Shown here piece by piece: positions 18,762 through 27,299 of a DNA stretch of 64,000 bases. Made by a program: the position numbers and the translations under genes. The notes beneath the pieces are model-generated. The model was not told the origin of the DNA and searched no databases. It saw only the letters and a list, made by a program, of their open reading frames with translations. Within the stretch, counting starts at the first letter, position 1. Each line of letters begins with the position of its first letter. Source of the stretch: Hahella ganghwensis DSM 17046. GTDB taxonomy: Bacteria > Pseudomonadota > Gammaproteobacteria > Pseudomonadales > Oleiphilaceae. The stretch is taken from contig NZ_AQXX01000140.1 in the NCBI RefSeq assembly GCF_000376785.1, forward strand, positions 62,001 through 126,000, written 5' to 3'.

Positions 18762-18795
18762 CCAGTGACGACACCAATTCCAGTTACGACACCAA
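18762..18795. repeat. 16-bp direct repeat upstream of pepQ
   Basis: CCAGTGACGACACCAA (18762-18777) and CCAGTTACGACACCAA (18780-18795) differ at one base and are spaced 18 bases start to start. They end 15 bases before the pepQ start, so they lie in the leader or promoter and could bind a dimeric regulator. Confidence 0.6.
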
Positions 18796-18810
18796 ATCGA
18801 GGAATCATTT

Positions 18811-20121
18811 ATGCCACACTCATATTACGCCGCTCACCTCACCACCTTGAGAGCCCGATATGAGGAGGCATTGGAAGCCACCGGGTACGACGCAGTCATC
18901 CTTCCCTCCGGCGGCCAGACCTATTACCACGCTGACGATCATGCCCACCCCTATCACGCTTCGGCCATGGCCCAGCAGTGGCTTCCGTTCAAGTTGATTC
19001 CCTACCTGCATATTTTAATACGTCCACAACACAAGCCTGTCTTGTTCTGGCCGGGCCAGCGGGATTTCTGGCACGTCGTTCACACGGTGCCCGAAGGCGA
19101 ATGGCAAAACGGCTGGGACGTACAAACGGTTAAAGATGCCGGGACAGCACTTGCCTCTGCCAGTCAAGGTATCGGCAAAGTTGCCTGGGTCGGTCCGGAT
19201 TTACCATTCACGTCCCAATTAACGGGCGTTGAGATGAATCCACAATCATTGATTCATCACCTGAATTACCAGAGAGCCTGTATAACTCACTACGAGATCG
19301 ATTGCCTCGTCGAGGCTAATAAAGCGGGAATGCAGGGACATCAGGCAGCTAAAGAGGCGTTCCTGAACGGTGCGGATGAGTATGAAGTCTATCAGGCCTT
19401 TCTGCAGGGAAGTCGACAGCTTTCGATTGATGAACCTTATCCCGGCATTGTCGCTCTGAATGAAAATGCCGCCACCCTTCACTATGAACAGAAAAGCCGA
19501 ACGTTACCTGGGGAATCCCGCACTTTGCTGATCGATGCCGGTGCAGACTACCTGGGCTATGCCAGTGACATTACCCGAACCTATACCCGTGAAAACGGGC
19601 TTTTCGGCAGCCTGATCACTGCAATGGACCAATTACAGCAAACGCTTGTTCAGAGCGCCACAGCGGGTGCCAGGTTCAGTGACTTGCACCAGCAGGCACT
19701 TAAAGGCATTGCCATCATTCTTCAGGAAACAGGGATTTGTACACACTCCATGGAGATCCAACTGGAAAAACGGATTCCCCAGGTATTTTTCCCTCATGGG
19801 CTGGGCCACTTGCTGGGCCTTCAGGTTCATGACGTCGGAGGTCATCAGCAAGACCCGGAAGGAACGCTCAAACCTGACCCTAATGCCCCCTTCCTGCGTC
19901 TGACACGGTCATTACAGGAAAACATGGTTATCACCATTGAGCCCGGCCTATACTTTATTCCGATGTTGCTGGAAAAGATGATCCAGGATATTCCACAACA
20001 TGGTTGTGATCTGGAGTTGATTGACACGCTGAAACCTTATGGTGGCATTCGTATCGAAGACAATATTCTGGTAGGCCGGGACACCATCCGAAATCTGACA
20101 CGTGAGTTCAGCTTCGACTGA
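18811..20121 (+). CDS. pepQ: Xaa-Pro dipeptidase (prolidase) PepQ
   Basis: A 436 aa M24B metallopeptidase that cleaves X-Pro dipeptides in the cytosol. The pita-bread catalytic domain is in the C-terminal two thirds. Di-metal ligands are visible: two Asp in [17 protein letters not shown], His in [11 protein letters not shown], Glu in [10 protein letters not shown] and Glu in [10 protein letters not shown]. The N-terminal domain ([19 protein letters not shown]) matches gammaproteobacterial PepQ. The ATG follows GAGGAATC. Close to the opp operon, it would finish degradation of imported peptides. Some PepQ enzymes also hydrolyse organophosphates, which cannot be judged here. Confidence 0.95.
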   Translation: MPHSYYAAHLTTLRARYEEALEATGYDAVILPSGGQTYYHADDHAHPYHASAMAQQWLPFKLIPYLHILIRPQHKPVLFWPGQRDFWHVVHTVPEGEWQNGWDVQTVKDAGTALASASQGIGKVAWVGPDLPFTSQLTGVEMNPQSLIHHLNYQRACITHYEIDCLVEANKAGMQGHQAAKEAFLNGADEYEVYQAFLQGSRQLSIDEPYPGIVALNENAATLHYEQKSRTLPGESRTLLIDAGADYLGYASDITRTYTRENGLFGSLITAMDQLQQTLVQSATAGARFSDLHQQALKGIAIILQETGICTHSMEIQLEKRIPQVFFPHGLGHLLGLQVHDVGGHQQDPEGTLKPDPNAPFLRLTRSLQENMVITIEPGLYFIPMLLEKMIQDIPQHGCDLELIDTLKPYGGIRIEDNILVGRDTIRNLTREFSFD

Positions 20122-20131
20122 GTCGATTAAT

Positions 20132-20169
20132 ACCTGGGTCTGATAATGTGAAATTAAACAGACCCAGGT
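20132..20169. terminator. 11-bp inverted repeat, likely bidirectional terminator
   Basis: ACCTGGGTCTG (20132-20142) and CAGACCCAGGT (20159-20169) are exact complements around a 16-base A/T-rich loop, between the convergent pepQ and binding-protein genes. The right arm reaches the last base of the downstream gene's stop codon. It shares the GGGTCTG core of the repeat at 6852. Confidence 0.6.
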
Positions 20170-21176
20170 CAGTCATCCCAGCGATGTACCCGATTATTCG
20201 TCCACGTCCATTCCGGTATTTCCTCCCCCTCGGAGAGTTTTTTGAGGTTTTCGTATGTAAGGCGCCCCATTTCCCTGAAATCAATCGCCACATAGGCATG
20301 CACATACTGCTTTTCCAGCAACGCCTCGTGGGCAGCTTCCGGCGTACCGATACCTACTACAACGATTTTCCCTTTGGCCTCAAGAAACAACTGTCTGGCG
20401 GGGCTCATAACATCCTGGTACAACGTTGGGTTGCTCACCGGCCAGGCACCGACGGAAATAAAAACATTAATTTCCGAACGGTAAATGGCCTCCCACATTT
20501 GCTGTAATGCACGTTCATAATTGTCCCAGTTATACCAGGGGCAACGGTCTGGCTCTGACCAGCCGTTCTGACCATCCAGTTTGCGCTTCCGGTCCCAGGC
20601 GCTGTCACCACTTAACTCTTCACGGATGCCCTGAATACGGTTATTGAGATTGGGGTCAAACACCGCCCCGCTCATCAGGCACACATTGCCGCCTTCAGGC
20701 CTGTAACGCTTCGCCTCACGTGCCAGGTTATGGCCAAACGCCTTATTATCCGGCCCTATATAGGCTTTTCGCAGGTACTGATGTTGGGGCTCCAGGTCGG
20801 AATCAAAAGTGACAACAGGTAATTTCTTTTCGTAAGCAAGCTTCAGGGAATGACTGGCCAGATATTCGGAATTCAGGACGGAAACCGCAATGCCATCCAC
20901 AGGCTCTTCCAGGACCTGACTGATCACACTGTCCTGAATCCGGAAATGAGGAAACTCAGGCTCGCCGACATGCTTACAGGTATCACCATTCTTCTCGGCT
21001 TCCTCCTGGCAACCCTGCCAGGCATTGATAAAGTTAATATCGTTGAGATTCTTGCTGACGATCGCAAATAACTTGCCCTCGGCATGGACTCCTCCTGTCA
21101 GGAGCAGGCCTACAAATATCAATAACAGCCCTTTAAATTTACTTGTCCACAGTGACCTTGGCCAAAATCCTTGCAT
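20169..21176 (-). CDS. Solo periplasmic sugar-binding protein (Peripla_BP_4 type)
   Basis: A 335 aa exported protein with an N-terminal signal segment (FKGLLLIFVGLLLTGGVHA) and the two-lobed type I periplasmic-binding fold of ribose/rhizopine-type proteins. Recognisable parts are VDGIAVSVLNSEYL, LPVVTFDSDLE, KAFGHNLAREAKR and a late IVVVGIGTPEAAHEALL. GGGAGA precedes the ATG. No ABC permease or ATPase gene is nearby, so it may serve a chemoreceptor or histidine kinase rather than a transporter. Four Cys residues are unusual for the family and could form disulfides. Ligand unknown. Confidence 0.82.
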   Translation of the reverse strand: MQGFWPRSLWTSKFKGLLLIFVGLLLTGGVHAEGKLFAIVSKNLNDINFINAWQGCQEEAEKNGDTCKHVGEPEFPHFRIQDSVISQVLEEPVDGIAVSVLNSEYLASHSLKLAYEKKLPVVTFDSDLEPQHQYLRKAYIGPDNKAFGHNLAREAKRYRPEGGNVCLMSGAVFDPNLNNRIQGIREELSGDSAWDRKRKLDGQNGWSEPDRCPWYNWDNYERALQQMWEAIYRSEINVFISVGAWPVSNPTLYQDVMSPARQLFLEAKGKIVVVGIGTPEAAHEALLEKQYVHAYVAIDFREMGRLTYENLKKLSEGEEIPEWTWTNNRVHRWDD

Positions 21177-21591
21177 TGGATTCTCCCTTTACAGGCATGC
21201 CGGAAACATTACGCTGTCTAAAGCGTTTTGTTCTTTGATTACCCTCTTGACCTTTGTTTCGCTTACTGCATCTTTGACTAAGATATAGCCGAATAAGCCT
21301 GAATGCCCCACTTTGATTCCTGTTTGCCCTAAAAAGTATCGGGGCAATTCAAAAACTCAATACCCGTATTCACCATTTCGATTGACCAAATATGCACCAC
21401 TCTCCAAACTCAAATGCCATTTCATGGTGGATGAGCGTGGCCACCGAAGGACTATACGAGCATTCACCACACCCGGATTATCGGGCCTGCCTAGGCATGT
21501 GGGGCTGTTCACATCAAATAAAAGCAAAAACGCTAGCGATAAAACAAAAATACCGCTGCGAAGGACATTAACCTAGTAAAGGGGATTTCCT
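21177..21591. other. Intergenic region upstream of the opp operon
   Basis: This should contain the divergent promoters of the binding-protein gene and oppA. A plus-strand frame at 21313-21576 has no ribosome-binding site or family resemblance. I see no RNA gene or strong inverted repeat. Confidence 0.5.
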
Positions 21592-23181
21592 ATGATATTT
21601 AACCGACTTGGTAAACTTTTAACCGCCACGACACTCAGCTTTTCTCTTCTCGCTTCCCCCATTGTTCTGGCTGATACGACCATCCGGATCGGCAACCAGG
21701 GCGAGCCTTCCTCTCTGGACCCGCATTACCTGAGCGGCGACTGGGAAGATCGTATCATCAGTGATATGTTCATGGGACTGACAACCGAAGATGCCAAAGG
21801 AGATGCCATTCCAGGCATTGCCGAAAGCTGGGAGATCAATGACGACGGTACCGTATACACATTCAAACTACGCGACAGCAAATGGTCGGATGGCCAACCA
21901 GTAACTGCCTACGATTTCGAATATGCCATGCGCCGTATCATGAACCCGGAAACGGCGGCGGAATACGCTTCACTACTCTATGTCATTAAAAATGGGGAAG
22001 AGGTTAATACGGGCAAAGCTTCCCTGGACACTCTGGGTGTCAAAGCCATTGACGATAAAACCCTGCAAATCACCCTGACTGGCCCCGCACCTTACCTGTT
22101 AAGCCTTCTGACCCACTACACGACTTTCCCGATCCCCAAACACGTTGTGGAAAAATACGGCAAGGAGTGGATCAAGAAAGATCACATTGTTTCCAACGGA
22201 CCTTACGAACTGGTTGAGTGGATTCCTAACACTCATGTGAAATTGACCAAGAACGAAGACTTCTGGGACGTTAAAAACCTGAAAATCGACAACGTGGTTT
22301 ACTATCCACAAGAGGACGGCCCTGCACTGATCAAGCGTATGCGTGCCGGTGAAATCGATATTCTTTACAAGTTCCCTTCCGGTCAGATCGACTGGCTGAA
22401 GGCCAATATGCCGAAGGAAACCCGCATCGCCCCTTATCAAGGCCTTTACTACTACCCTATCAATACCCAGAAGCCGCAATTTCAGGACAAGCGGGTACGT
22501 GAAGCACTTTCCATGGCAATCGACCGTCGACTGATCATGGATAAAGTTCTGAAAACCGGTGAGATTGCCGCTTACAGCGTGGTGCCACCCGGCACCAGTA
22601 ACTATGGCACACCGGCCTACGTCAGTTGGAAAGATATTCCAATGAAGGACCGTATTGACCTGGCGAAAAGACTCCTGCAGGAAGCAGGTTATGACGAAAA
22701 CAATCCTCTGACCTTCCAGCTCAAGTACAACACTGATGATAACCACAAGCGTATCGCAATTGCTGTGGCGCAAATGTGGAAGAAGATTGGTGTGAGAGCC
22801 GAACTCTTCAACTCAGAAGTCAAAGTCCATTATGCCGATCTCAAGCAAGGTAACTTTGAAGTTGCCCGTGCAGGCTGGGTCGCGGACTACAACGACCCAC
22901 AAAACTTTCTGTTTCTACTGGAAAGTCGCTCCAAGTCTCTCAACTACGGCAACTATGAAAATGCCAAGTATGATCAGTTGATGGAACAGGCTTACATCGA
23001 GTCAGACCTGACTAAGCGCGCGGCTACCATGAAAGAGGCGGAATCCATCGCCATGGAAGATCTGCCGATCATCCCTATCTACTACTACGTCTCCAAAAAC
23101 ATCGTCGCCAACTATGTCAAAGGCTGGCAGGATGCCGTCAACGACAAACACAGAACACGTTGGCTGAGCATCGAGAAGTAG
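21592..23181 (+). CDS. oppA: Oligopeptide ABC transporter, periplasmic binding protein OppA
   Basis: A 529 aa SBP family 5 protein with a signal peptide (LLTATTLSFSLLASPIVLA). The mature protein begins with the typical EPSSLDPHYLSGDWEDRI and contains VTAYDFEYAMRRIMNPETA and the late RAGWVADYNDPQNFLFL of OppA/MppA proteins. It captures peptides in the periplasm for OppBCDF. AAAGGGGAT precedes the ATG. It is the first gene of the five-gene operon, separated from oppB by 167 bases that contain a strong hairpin and 13-bp tandem repeats. Such a hairpin commonly lets binding-protein mRNA outlast the rest. Confidence 0.95.
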   Translation: MIFNRLGKLLTATTLSFSLLASPIVLADTTIRIGNQGEPSSLDPHYLSGDWEDRIISDMFMGLTTEDAKGDAIPGIAESWEINDDGTVYTFKLRDSKWSDGQPVTAYDFEYAMRRIMNPETAAEYASLLYVIKNGEEVNTGKASLDTLGVKAIDDKTLQITLTGPAPYLLSLLTHYTTFPIPKHVVEKYGKEWIKKDHIVSNGPYELVEWIPNTHVKLTKNEDFWDVKNLKIDNVVYYPQEDGPALIKRMRAGEIDILYKFPSGQIDWLKANMPKETRIAPYQGLYYYPINTQKPQFQDKRVREALSMAIDRRLIMDKVLKTGEIAAYSVVPPGTSNYGTPAYVSWKDIPMKDRIDLAKRLLQEAGYDENNPLTFQLKYNTDDNHKRIAIAVAQMWKKIGVRAELFNSEVKVHYADLKQGNFEVARAGWVADYNDPQNFLFLLESRSKSLNYGNYENAKYDQLMEQAYIESDLTKRAATMKEAESIAMEDLPIIPIYYYVSKNIVANYVKGWQDAVNDKHRTRWLSIEK

Positions 23182-23191
23182 TCTTCCCGAA

Positions 23192-23227
23192 AAAGTGGTT
23201 GTGCGTCTCAGGATGCGCAACCACTTT
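23192..23227 (+). promoter_or_regulatory. Intercistronic hairpin after oppA
   Basis: AAAGTGGTTG (23192-23201) pairs with CAACCACTTT (23218-23227); the loop can pair further (TGCG/TGCG region). It begins 11 bases after the oppA stop, with only TTT after it, so it may act as a partial terminator or a 3' stabiliser giving more oppA than oppBCDF mRNA. Confidence 0.7.
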
Positions 23228-23235
23228 GCTTCTGT

Positions 23236-23287
23236 TGTTGTATTGAATCGTTGTACTGAAACGTTCTACTGAACCAATGTACTGACG
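23236..23287. repeat. Four tandem 13-bp imperfect repeats between oppA and oppB
   Basis: Units start at 23236, 23249, 23262 and 23275. They read TGTTGTATTGAAT, CGTTGTACTGAAA, CGTTCTACTGAAC and CAATGTACTGACG. The shared core is gTACTGAa. The unit length is not a multiple of the helical turn or of a codon. Function unknown. Confidence 0.7.
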
Positions 23288-23348
23288 TTCGTTCCAACAA
23301 CAGCACAGACTTTCACATCTACCGTTTTCCAACCTGACGGATGCGACT

Positions 23349-24275
23349 ATGTGGCATTATTTTTTTCGTCGATTGCTGACTGCAATTCCGACGCTTTTAA
23401 TCGTTATTACCATTGCTTTCTTCATGATGCGGATTGCGCCCGGCGGTCCCTGGGACCAGGAGCGTGCCCTACCACCAGAAATAGAGGCCAACATCCTCAA
23501 GGCTTATGACATGGACAAGCCTCTGGTGCATCAATATTTTCTCTACCTCGGCAACGTATTGACCGGGGATTTCGGACCTTCATTCAAATTCAAGGACTTC
23601 AGTGTCAATGACCTGCTGCTCAGCGGTTTCCCTGCCAGCCTGCAGATAGGTGGCATCGCCATATTGCTGGCCTTGGTGGTAGGCACACTACTGGGCTCTG
23701 TGGCGGCTCTTCGCAAAAACAGCGCAACAGACTATTCCGTGATGACCGTGGCCATGACAGGAATAGCCATCCCCAACTTTGTCATGGCCCCGATTCTGAC
23801 CCTGGTTCTGGGGGTGTATCTGTCCTGGCTGCCTGTCGCCGGCTGGGGGGATGGAGACTTCAAATACAAAATCCTGCCCATTCTGTCTCTGGCGTTACCA
23901 CAGGTCGCCTACATCGCCAGACTGACTCGCGGCAGCATGATTGAAGTGCTTCATTCCAACTATATCCGCACCGCACGGGCAAAAGGGTTACGAGAGCGCC
24001 TGGTGTTACTGCGTCACGCACTGAAAGGTGCCATGTTGCCGGTTGTTTCCTACCTGGGTCCGGCCACAGCCGCTGTCATTACCGGATCGGTCGTGATTGA
24101 AACCATTTTTGATATCCCCGGCGTGGGCCGCTACTTCGTCCAGGGAGCCCTGAACCGGGATTATCCACTGGTCATGGGTACCGTCATTTTTTACGGCATG
24201 TTGATTATCACACTTAACCTGCTGGTTGATGTGATCTATGGCTTGCTGGACCCGAAAGTCAGGCTGCAGGATTAA
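23349..24275 (+). CDS. oppB: Oligopeptide ABC transporter permease OppB
   Basis: A 308 aa inner-membrane permease of the BPD_transp_1 type with about six transmembrane helices. It starts MWHYFFRRLLTAIPTLLIVI, as in OppB/DppB. The EAA coupling loop is at YIRTARAKGLRERLVLLRHA, which docks to the OppD/OppF ATPases. It pairs with OppC to form the channel. It is followed after 19 bases by oppC. Confidence 0.95.
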   Translation: MWHYFFRRLLTAIPTLLIVITIAFFMMRIAPGGPWDQERALPPEIEANILKAYDMDKPLVHQYFLYLGNVLTGDFGPSFKFKDFSVNDLLLSGFPASLQIGGIAILLALVVGTLLGSVAALRKNSATDYSVMTVAMTGIAIPNFVMAPILTLVLGVYLSWLPVAGWGDGDFKYKILPILSLALPQVAYIARLTRGSMIEVLHSNYIRTARAKGLRERLVLLRHALKGAMLPVVSYLGPATAAVITGSVVIETIFDIPGVGRYFVQGALNRDYPLVMGTVIFYGMLIITLNLLVDVIYGLLDPKVRLQD

Positions 24276-24294
24276 CCGTAAGAGGGATCGACAC

Positions 24295-25212
24295 ATGACA
24301 AGAACAGACAGACTGGAAGCGATGATGCCCGGCCTGGGTATCACACAGCCAGACAGAGAAATCAAAGGCCGCAGCCTGTGGCAGGATGCCTGGCGCAGAC
24401 TGCTGCAGAACAAGGCTGCCGTCGTCTCCATGGTATTGCTCGGCATTATTGCGCTCATGGCCATCTTTGCACCCTGGCTGAGCCCATACCCCTATGATGA
24501 AATCTACTGGGACTATATTCAGGCACCACCCAACTTTGACAATGCCCACTGGTTTGGGACCGACAGCAACGGTCGCGACCTGTTTATCCGTGTACTTTAT
24601 GGTGCCAGGGTATCGTTGATGGTGGGCTTTCTGGCCACCGGTGTCAGCCTGATTATTGGCGTCACCTATGGCGCTATTGCCGGATATTTCGGCGGCCGCA
24701 TCGACAACCTGATGATGCGCTTTGTCGACATCATGTACTCACTGCCTTTTATGTTCTTCGTTATTCTTCTGATGGTGGTGTTTGGGAGAAATATCTTTCT
24801 GATATTTATCGCTCTGGGTGCCGTGGAGTGGCTGACCATGGCCAGAATTGTCCGTGGACAGACGCTTTCAGTGAAACGCAAAGAATATGTGGAGGCCGCC
24901 CATGCCGGCGGGGTCAGTAACTTTAAAATCATTGTCCGACACATCATTCCGAACGTGCTTGGGCCGGTTATTGTATACGTCACGCTGACAGTCCCTCAGG
25001 TCATTCTTACGGAGAGTTTCCTGTCCTTCTTAGGTTTGGGTGTACAGGAACCACTGACCAGTTGGGGCGTGCTGATTTCAGAGGGCGCCAAACTGATGGA
25101 AGTCGCTCCATGGTTGCTGATATATCCGGCCATATTTCTGGCCGTCACCCTGTTTTGTTTTAACTTCATCGGCGATGGGCTACGTGACGCCCTGGACCCC
25201 AAGGATCGATAA
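24295..25212 (+). CDS. oppC: Oligopeptide ABC transporter permease OppC
   Basis: A 305 aa permease with the N-terminal OppC_N segment (WQDAWRRLLQNKAAVVSMVL) containing TM1, a periplasmic loop ending HWFGTDSNGRDLFIRVLYGAR, and the BPD_transp_1 core. The EAA loop is at YVEAAHAGGVSNFKIIVRH. The ATG at 24295 follows AGAGGG; a longer frame back to 24238 overlaps oppB and is rejected. Confidence 0.95.
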   Translation: MTRTDRLEAMMPGLGITQPDREIKGRSLWQDAWRRLLQNKAAVVSMVLLGIIALMAIFAPWLSPYPYDEIYWDYIQAPPNFDNAHWFGTDSNGRDLFIRVLYGARVSLMVGFLATGVSLIIGVTYGAIAGYFGGRIDNLMMRFVDIMYSLPFMFFVILLMVVFGRNIFLIFIALGAVEWLTMARIVRGQTLSVKRKEYVEAAHAGGVSNFKIIVRHIIPNVLGPVIVYVTLTVPQVILTESFLSFLGLGVQEPLTSWGVLISEGAKLMEVAPWLLIYPAIFLAVTLFCFNFIGDGLRDALDPKDR

Positions 25213-25222
25213 GGAGCGCTGT

Positions 25223-26188
25223 ATGACAAAACCACTATTAGATGTCAGCCATCTGAGCACCACTTTCAAAACACCGGATGGTCTGGTCAATGCTGTCAAT
25301 GATGTAAGTTTTCAGCTTTATCCTGGTGAGAGCCTCGGAATCGTGGGCGAATCAGGCTCCGGGAAAACCCAGGTTTTCATGTCACTGATGGGACTATTGG
25401 CAGACAATGGCAAAACAGAGGGCAGTGTGAAGTTCCTCGGCGAGGAAATCCTTGGTCGCTCGGCACATGATCTCAACAATCTCAGAGGGAATCAGATCTC
25501 CCTGATCTTCCAGGACCCCATGACATCACTGAATCCTTATCTCAAAGTATCCCGTCAGTTGACGGAAGTGCTGATGGAGCATAAGGGAGCCAGCCAGGGC
25601 GAAGCTCGCAAACGCAGCCTGGAAATGCTGGCAAAGGTGGGAATTCCTGAGCCCGAAAAGCGTTTTGACATGTATCCCCACGAATTTTCAGGAGGCATGC
25701 GACAACGGGTGATGATTGCCATGGCACTGCTATGCCAGCCGCAATTACTGATCGCCGATGAACCGACTACAGCTCTGGATGTCACTATTCAGGCTCAGAT
25801 TCTCCGCCTGATGGGAGACCTGAAAGAGGAAATGAACACGTCCATTGTCATGATCACTCATGACCTTGGCGTGGTTGCCGGACTATGCGACCGGGTATTG
25901 GTCATGTACGGAGGACGTATCGTTGAGGCCGGTCCGGTCAGGGAGATCTTTTACACGCCCAGACATCCCTATACCAAAGGTCTGCTGGCTTCAATGCCGC
26001 GTCTGGATGAGCTGGGCGAATCCCATCTTAACTCTATTCCCGGACAACCACCCAATTTGCAGCACCTGCCCAAGGGCTGCGCGTTTCATCCGCGCTGCCC
26101 ACAGGCTGAAGAGCGCTGCCAGAGCGCCCACCCACCGTTACGTCGGGTAGCGGATCAGCAACTCAGTGCATGTATTCTGGAGGCATAA
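25223..26188 (+). CDS. oppD: Oligopeptide ABC transporter ATPase OppD
   Basis: A 321 aa ABC ATPase. Walker A GESGSGKTQ, Q-loop IFQDPMTSLNP, signature FSGGMRQRVMIAMAL, Walker B LLIADEPTTALD and the switch His in ITHDLGVV are intact. The C-terminal oligo_HPY region contains a four-Cys cluster (CAFHPRCPQAEERC and CILEA) typical of Opp/Dpp ATPases with an iron-sulfur site. AAGGAG precedes ATG 25223, 10 bases after oppC. It powers peptide import with OppF. Confidence 0.95.
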   Translation: MTKPLLDVSHLSTTFKTPDGLVNAVNDVSFQLYPGESLGIVGESGSGKTQVFMSLMGLLADNGKTEGSVKFLGEEILGRSAHDLNNLRGNQISLIFQDPMTSLNPYLKVSRQLTEVLMEHKGASQGEARKRSLEMLAKVGIPEPEKRFDMYPHEFSGGMRQRVMIAMALLCQPQLLIADEPTTALDVTIQAQILRLMGDLKEEMNTSIVMITHDLGVVAGLCDRVLVMYGGRIVEAGPVREIFYTPRHPYTKGLLASMPRLDELGESHLNSIPGQPPNLQHLPKGCAFHPRCPQAEERCQSAHPPLRRVADQQLSACILEA

Positions 26189-26189
26189 T

Positions 26190-27236
26190 ATGGAAGGTGC
26201 GATGAACGTCTCGACGGCCAATGCCGTCTCACCGGATCAACCCATTCTTTCGGTCAAGGATCTGAAAGTGCACTTTGCTCTGGGAGGAGGTTTCTTTAAC
26301 AAAGTTACCCGGCATGTGAAAGCCGTCGACGGCGTTTCCTTTGATCTGAAACCGGGAGAAACGCTGGGAATTGTTGGCGAGTCCGGCTGTGGGAAATCCA
26401 CCTTGGGGAGAGCTGTCCTGCAATTGATCACCCCTTCGGACGGTCAGGTGGTGTGGCTGGGTGACGATATCACCGGCCTGCCTCCCAAAACCATGCGGCC
26501 GCATCGTCAGAATATGCAGATTATCTTCCAGGACCCACTGGCGAGCCTGAATCCCCGAAGAACAATCGGCGACATCATTGCCGAACCACTCATGACGTTT
26601 CACCCCCATTTGAACAAGACGGAACGGAAAAAGAAAGTTCAGCAGATCATGGAAAAAGTCGGCCTGCTGCCACAGATGATCAACCGCTATCCTCATGAGT
26701 TCTCCGGCGGACAATGCCAGCGTATCGGTATTGCCCGTGCAATGATCCTGCAACCCAAGCTCATTGTTTGTGACGAACCGGTGTCTGCATTGGATGTCTC
26801 TATCCAGGCCCAGATTATCAACCTGCTGACAGAGCTGCAGAAAGAGTTTGGGATGTCTTTATTGTTCATTAGCCATGACCTCTCAGTGGTCAGGCACGTC
26901 AGTCATCGGGTTATGGTGCTCTATTTGGGGAAAATCATGGAGCTGGCAGACAAAGACGACATCTACCGCTCTCCCAAACACCCTTACACACAGGCGCTGA
27001 TCTCGGCGGTTCCCATTCCTGACCCGGATCTGGAACGAAACAAGAGCAGCATCGTACTGAAGGGTGACCTGCCCTCACCAATCAATCCTCCCTCCGGCTG
27101 TGTTTTCCGCACACGCTGTCCGTACGCCGATGAACAGTGCCGTGACATCGTTCCGGCATTAGAGGGAGTCTCATTCAGCAATGATGACGTCACACCCAGC
27201 CATGAAGTCGCCTGCATTAAATGGCAGAACCTCTAA
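26190..27236 (+). CDS. oppF: Oligopeptide ABC transporter ATPase OppF
   Basis: A 348 aa second ATPase of the importer. Walker A GESGCGKST, signature FSGGQCQRIGIARAM, Walker B LIVCDEPVSALD, switch SHDLSVV and the oligo_HPY cluster CVFRTRCPYADEQC are visible. The ATG at 26190 lies one base after the oppD stop with GGAGG 6 bases upstream; ATG 26202 is a second possibility. The operon ends with a strong terminator. OppF normally forms a heterodimer with OppD. Confidence 0.95.
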   Translation: MEGAMNVSTANAVSPDQPILSVKDLKVHFALGGGFFNKVTRHVKAVDGVSFDLKPGETLGIVGESGCGKSTLGRAVLQLITPSDGQVVWLGDDITGLPPKTMRPHRQNMQIIFQDPLASLNPRRTIGDIIAEPLMTFHPHLNKTERKKKVQQIMEKVGLLPQMINRYPHEFSGGQCQRIGIARAMILQPKLIVCDEPVSALDVSIQAQIINLLTELQKEFGMSLLFISHDLSVVRHVSHRVMVLYLGKIMELADKDDIYRSPKHPYTQALISAVPIPDPDLERNKSSIVLKGDLPSPINPPSGCVFRTRCPYADEQCRDIVPALEGVSFSNDDVTPSHEVACIKWQNL

Positions 27237-27244
27237 CTGGTTAC

Positions 27245-27273
27245 AGAGGGCGCTTTACCGGCGCCCTCTTTTT
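27245..27273 (+). terminator. Rho-independent terminator of the opp operon
   Basis: AGAGGGCGC (27245-27253) pairs exactly with GCGCCCTCT (27261-27269) around TTTACCG, followed by TTTT. It is 9 bases after the oppF stop. Confidence 0.92.
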
Positions 27274-27299
27274 CAAAACTGGGACGATTTAACTCTGTA

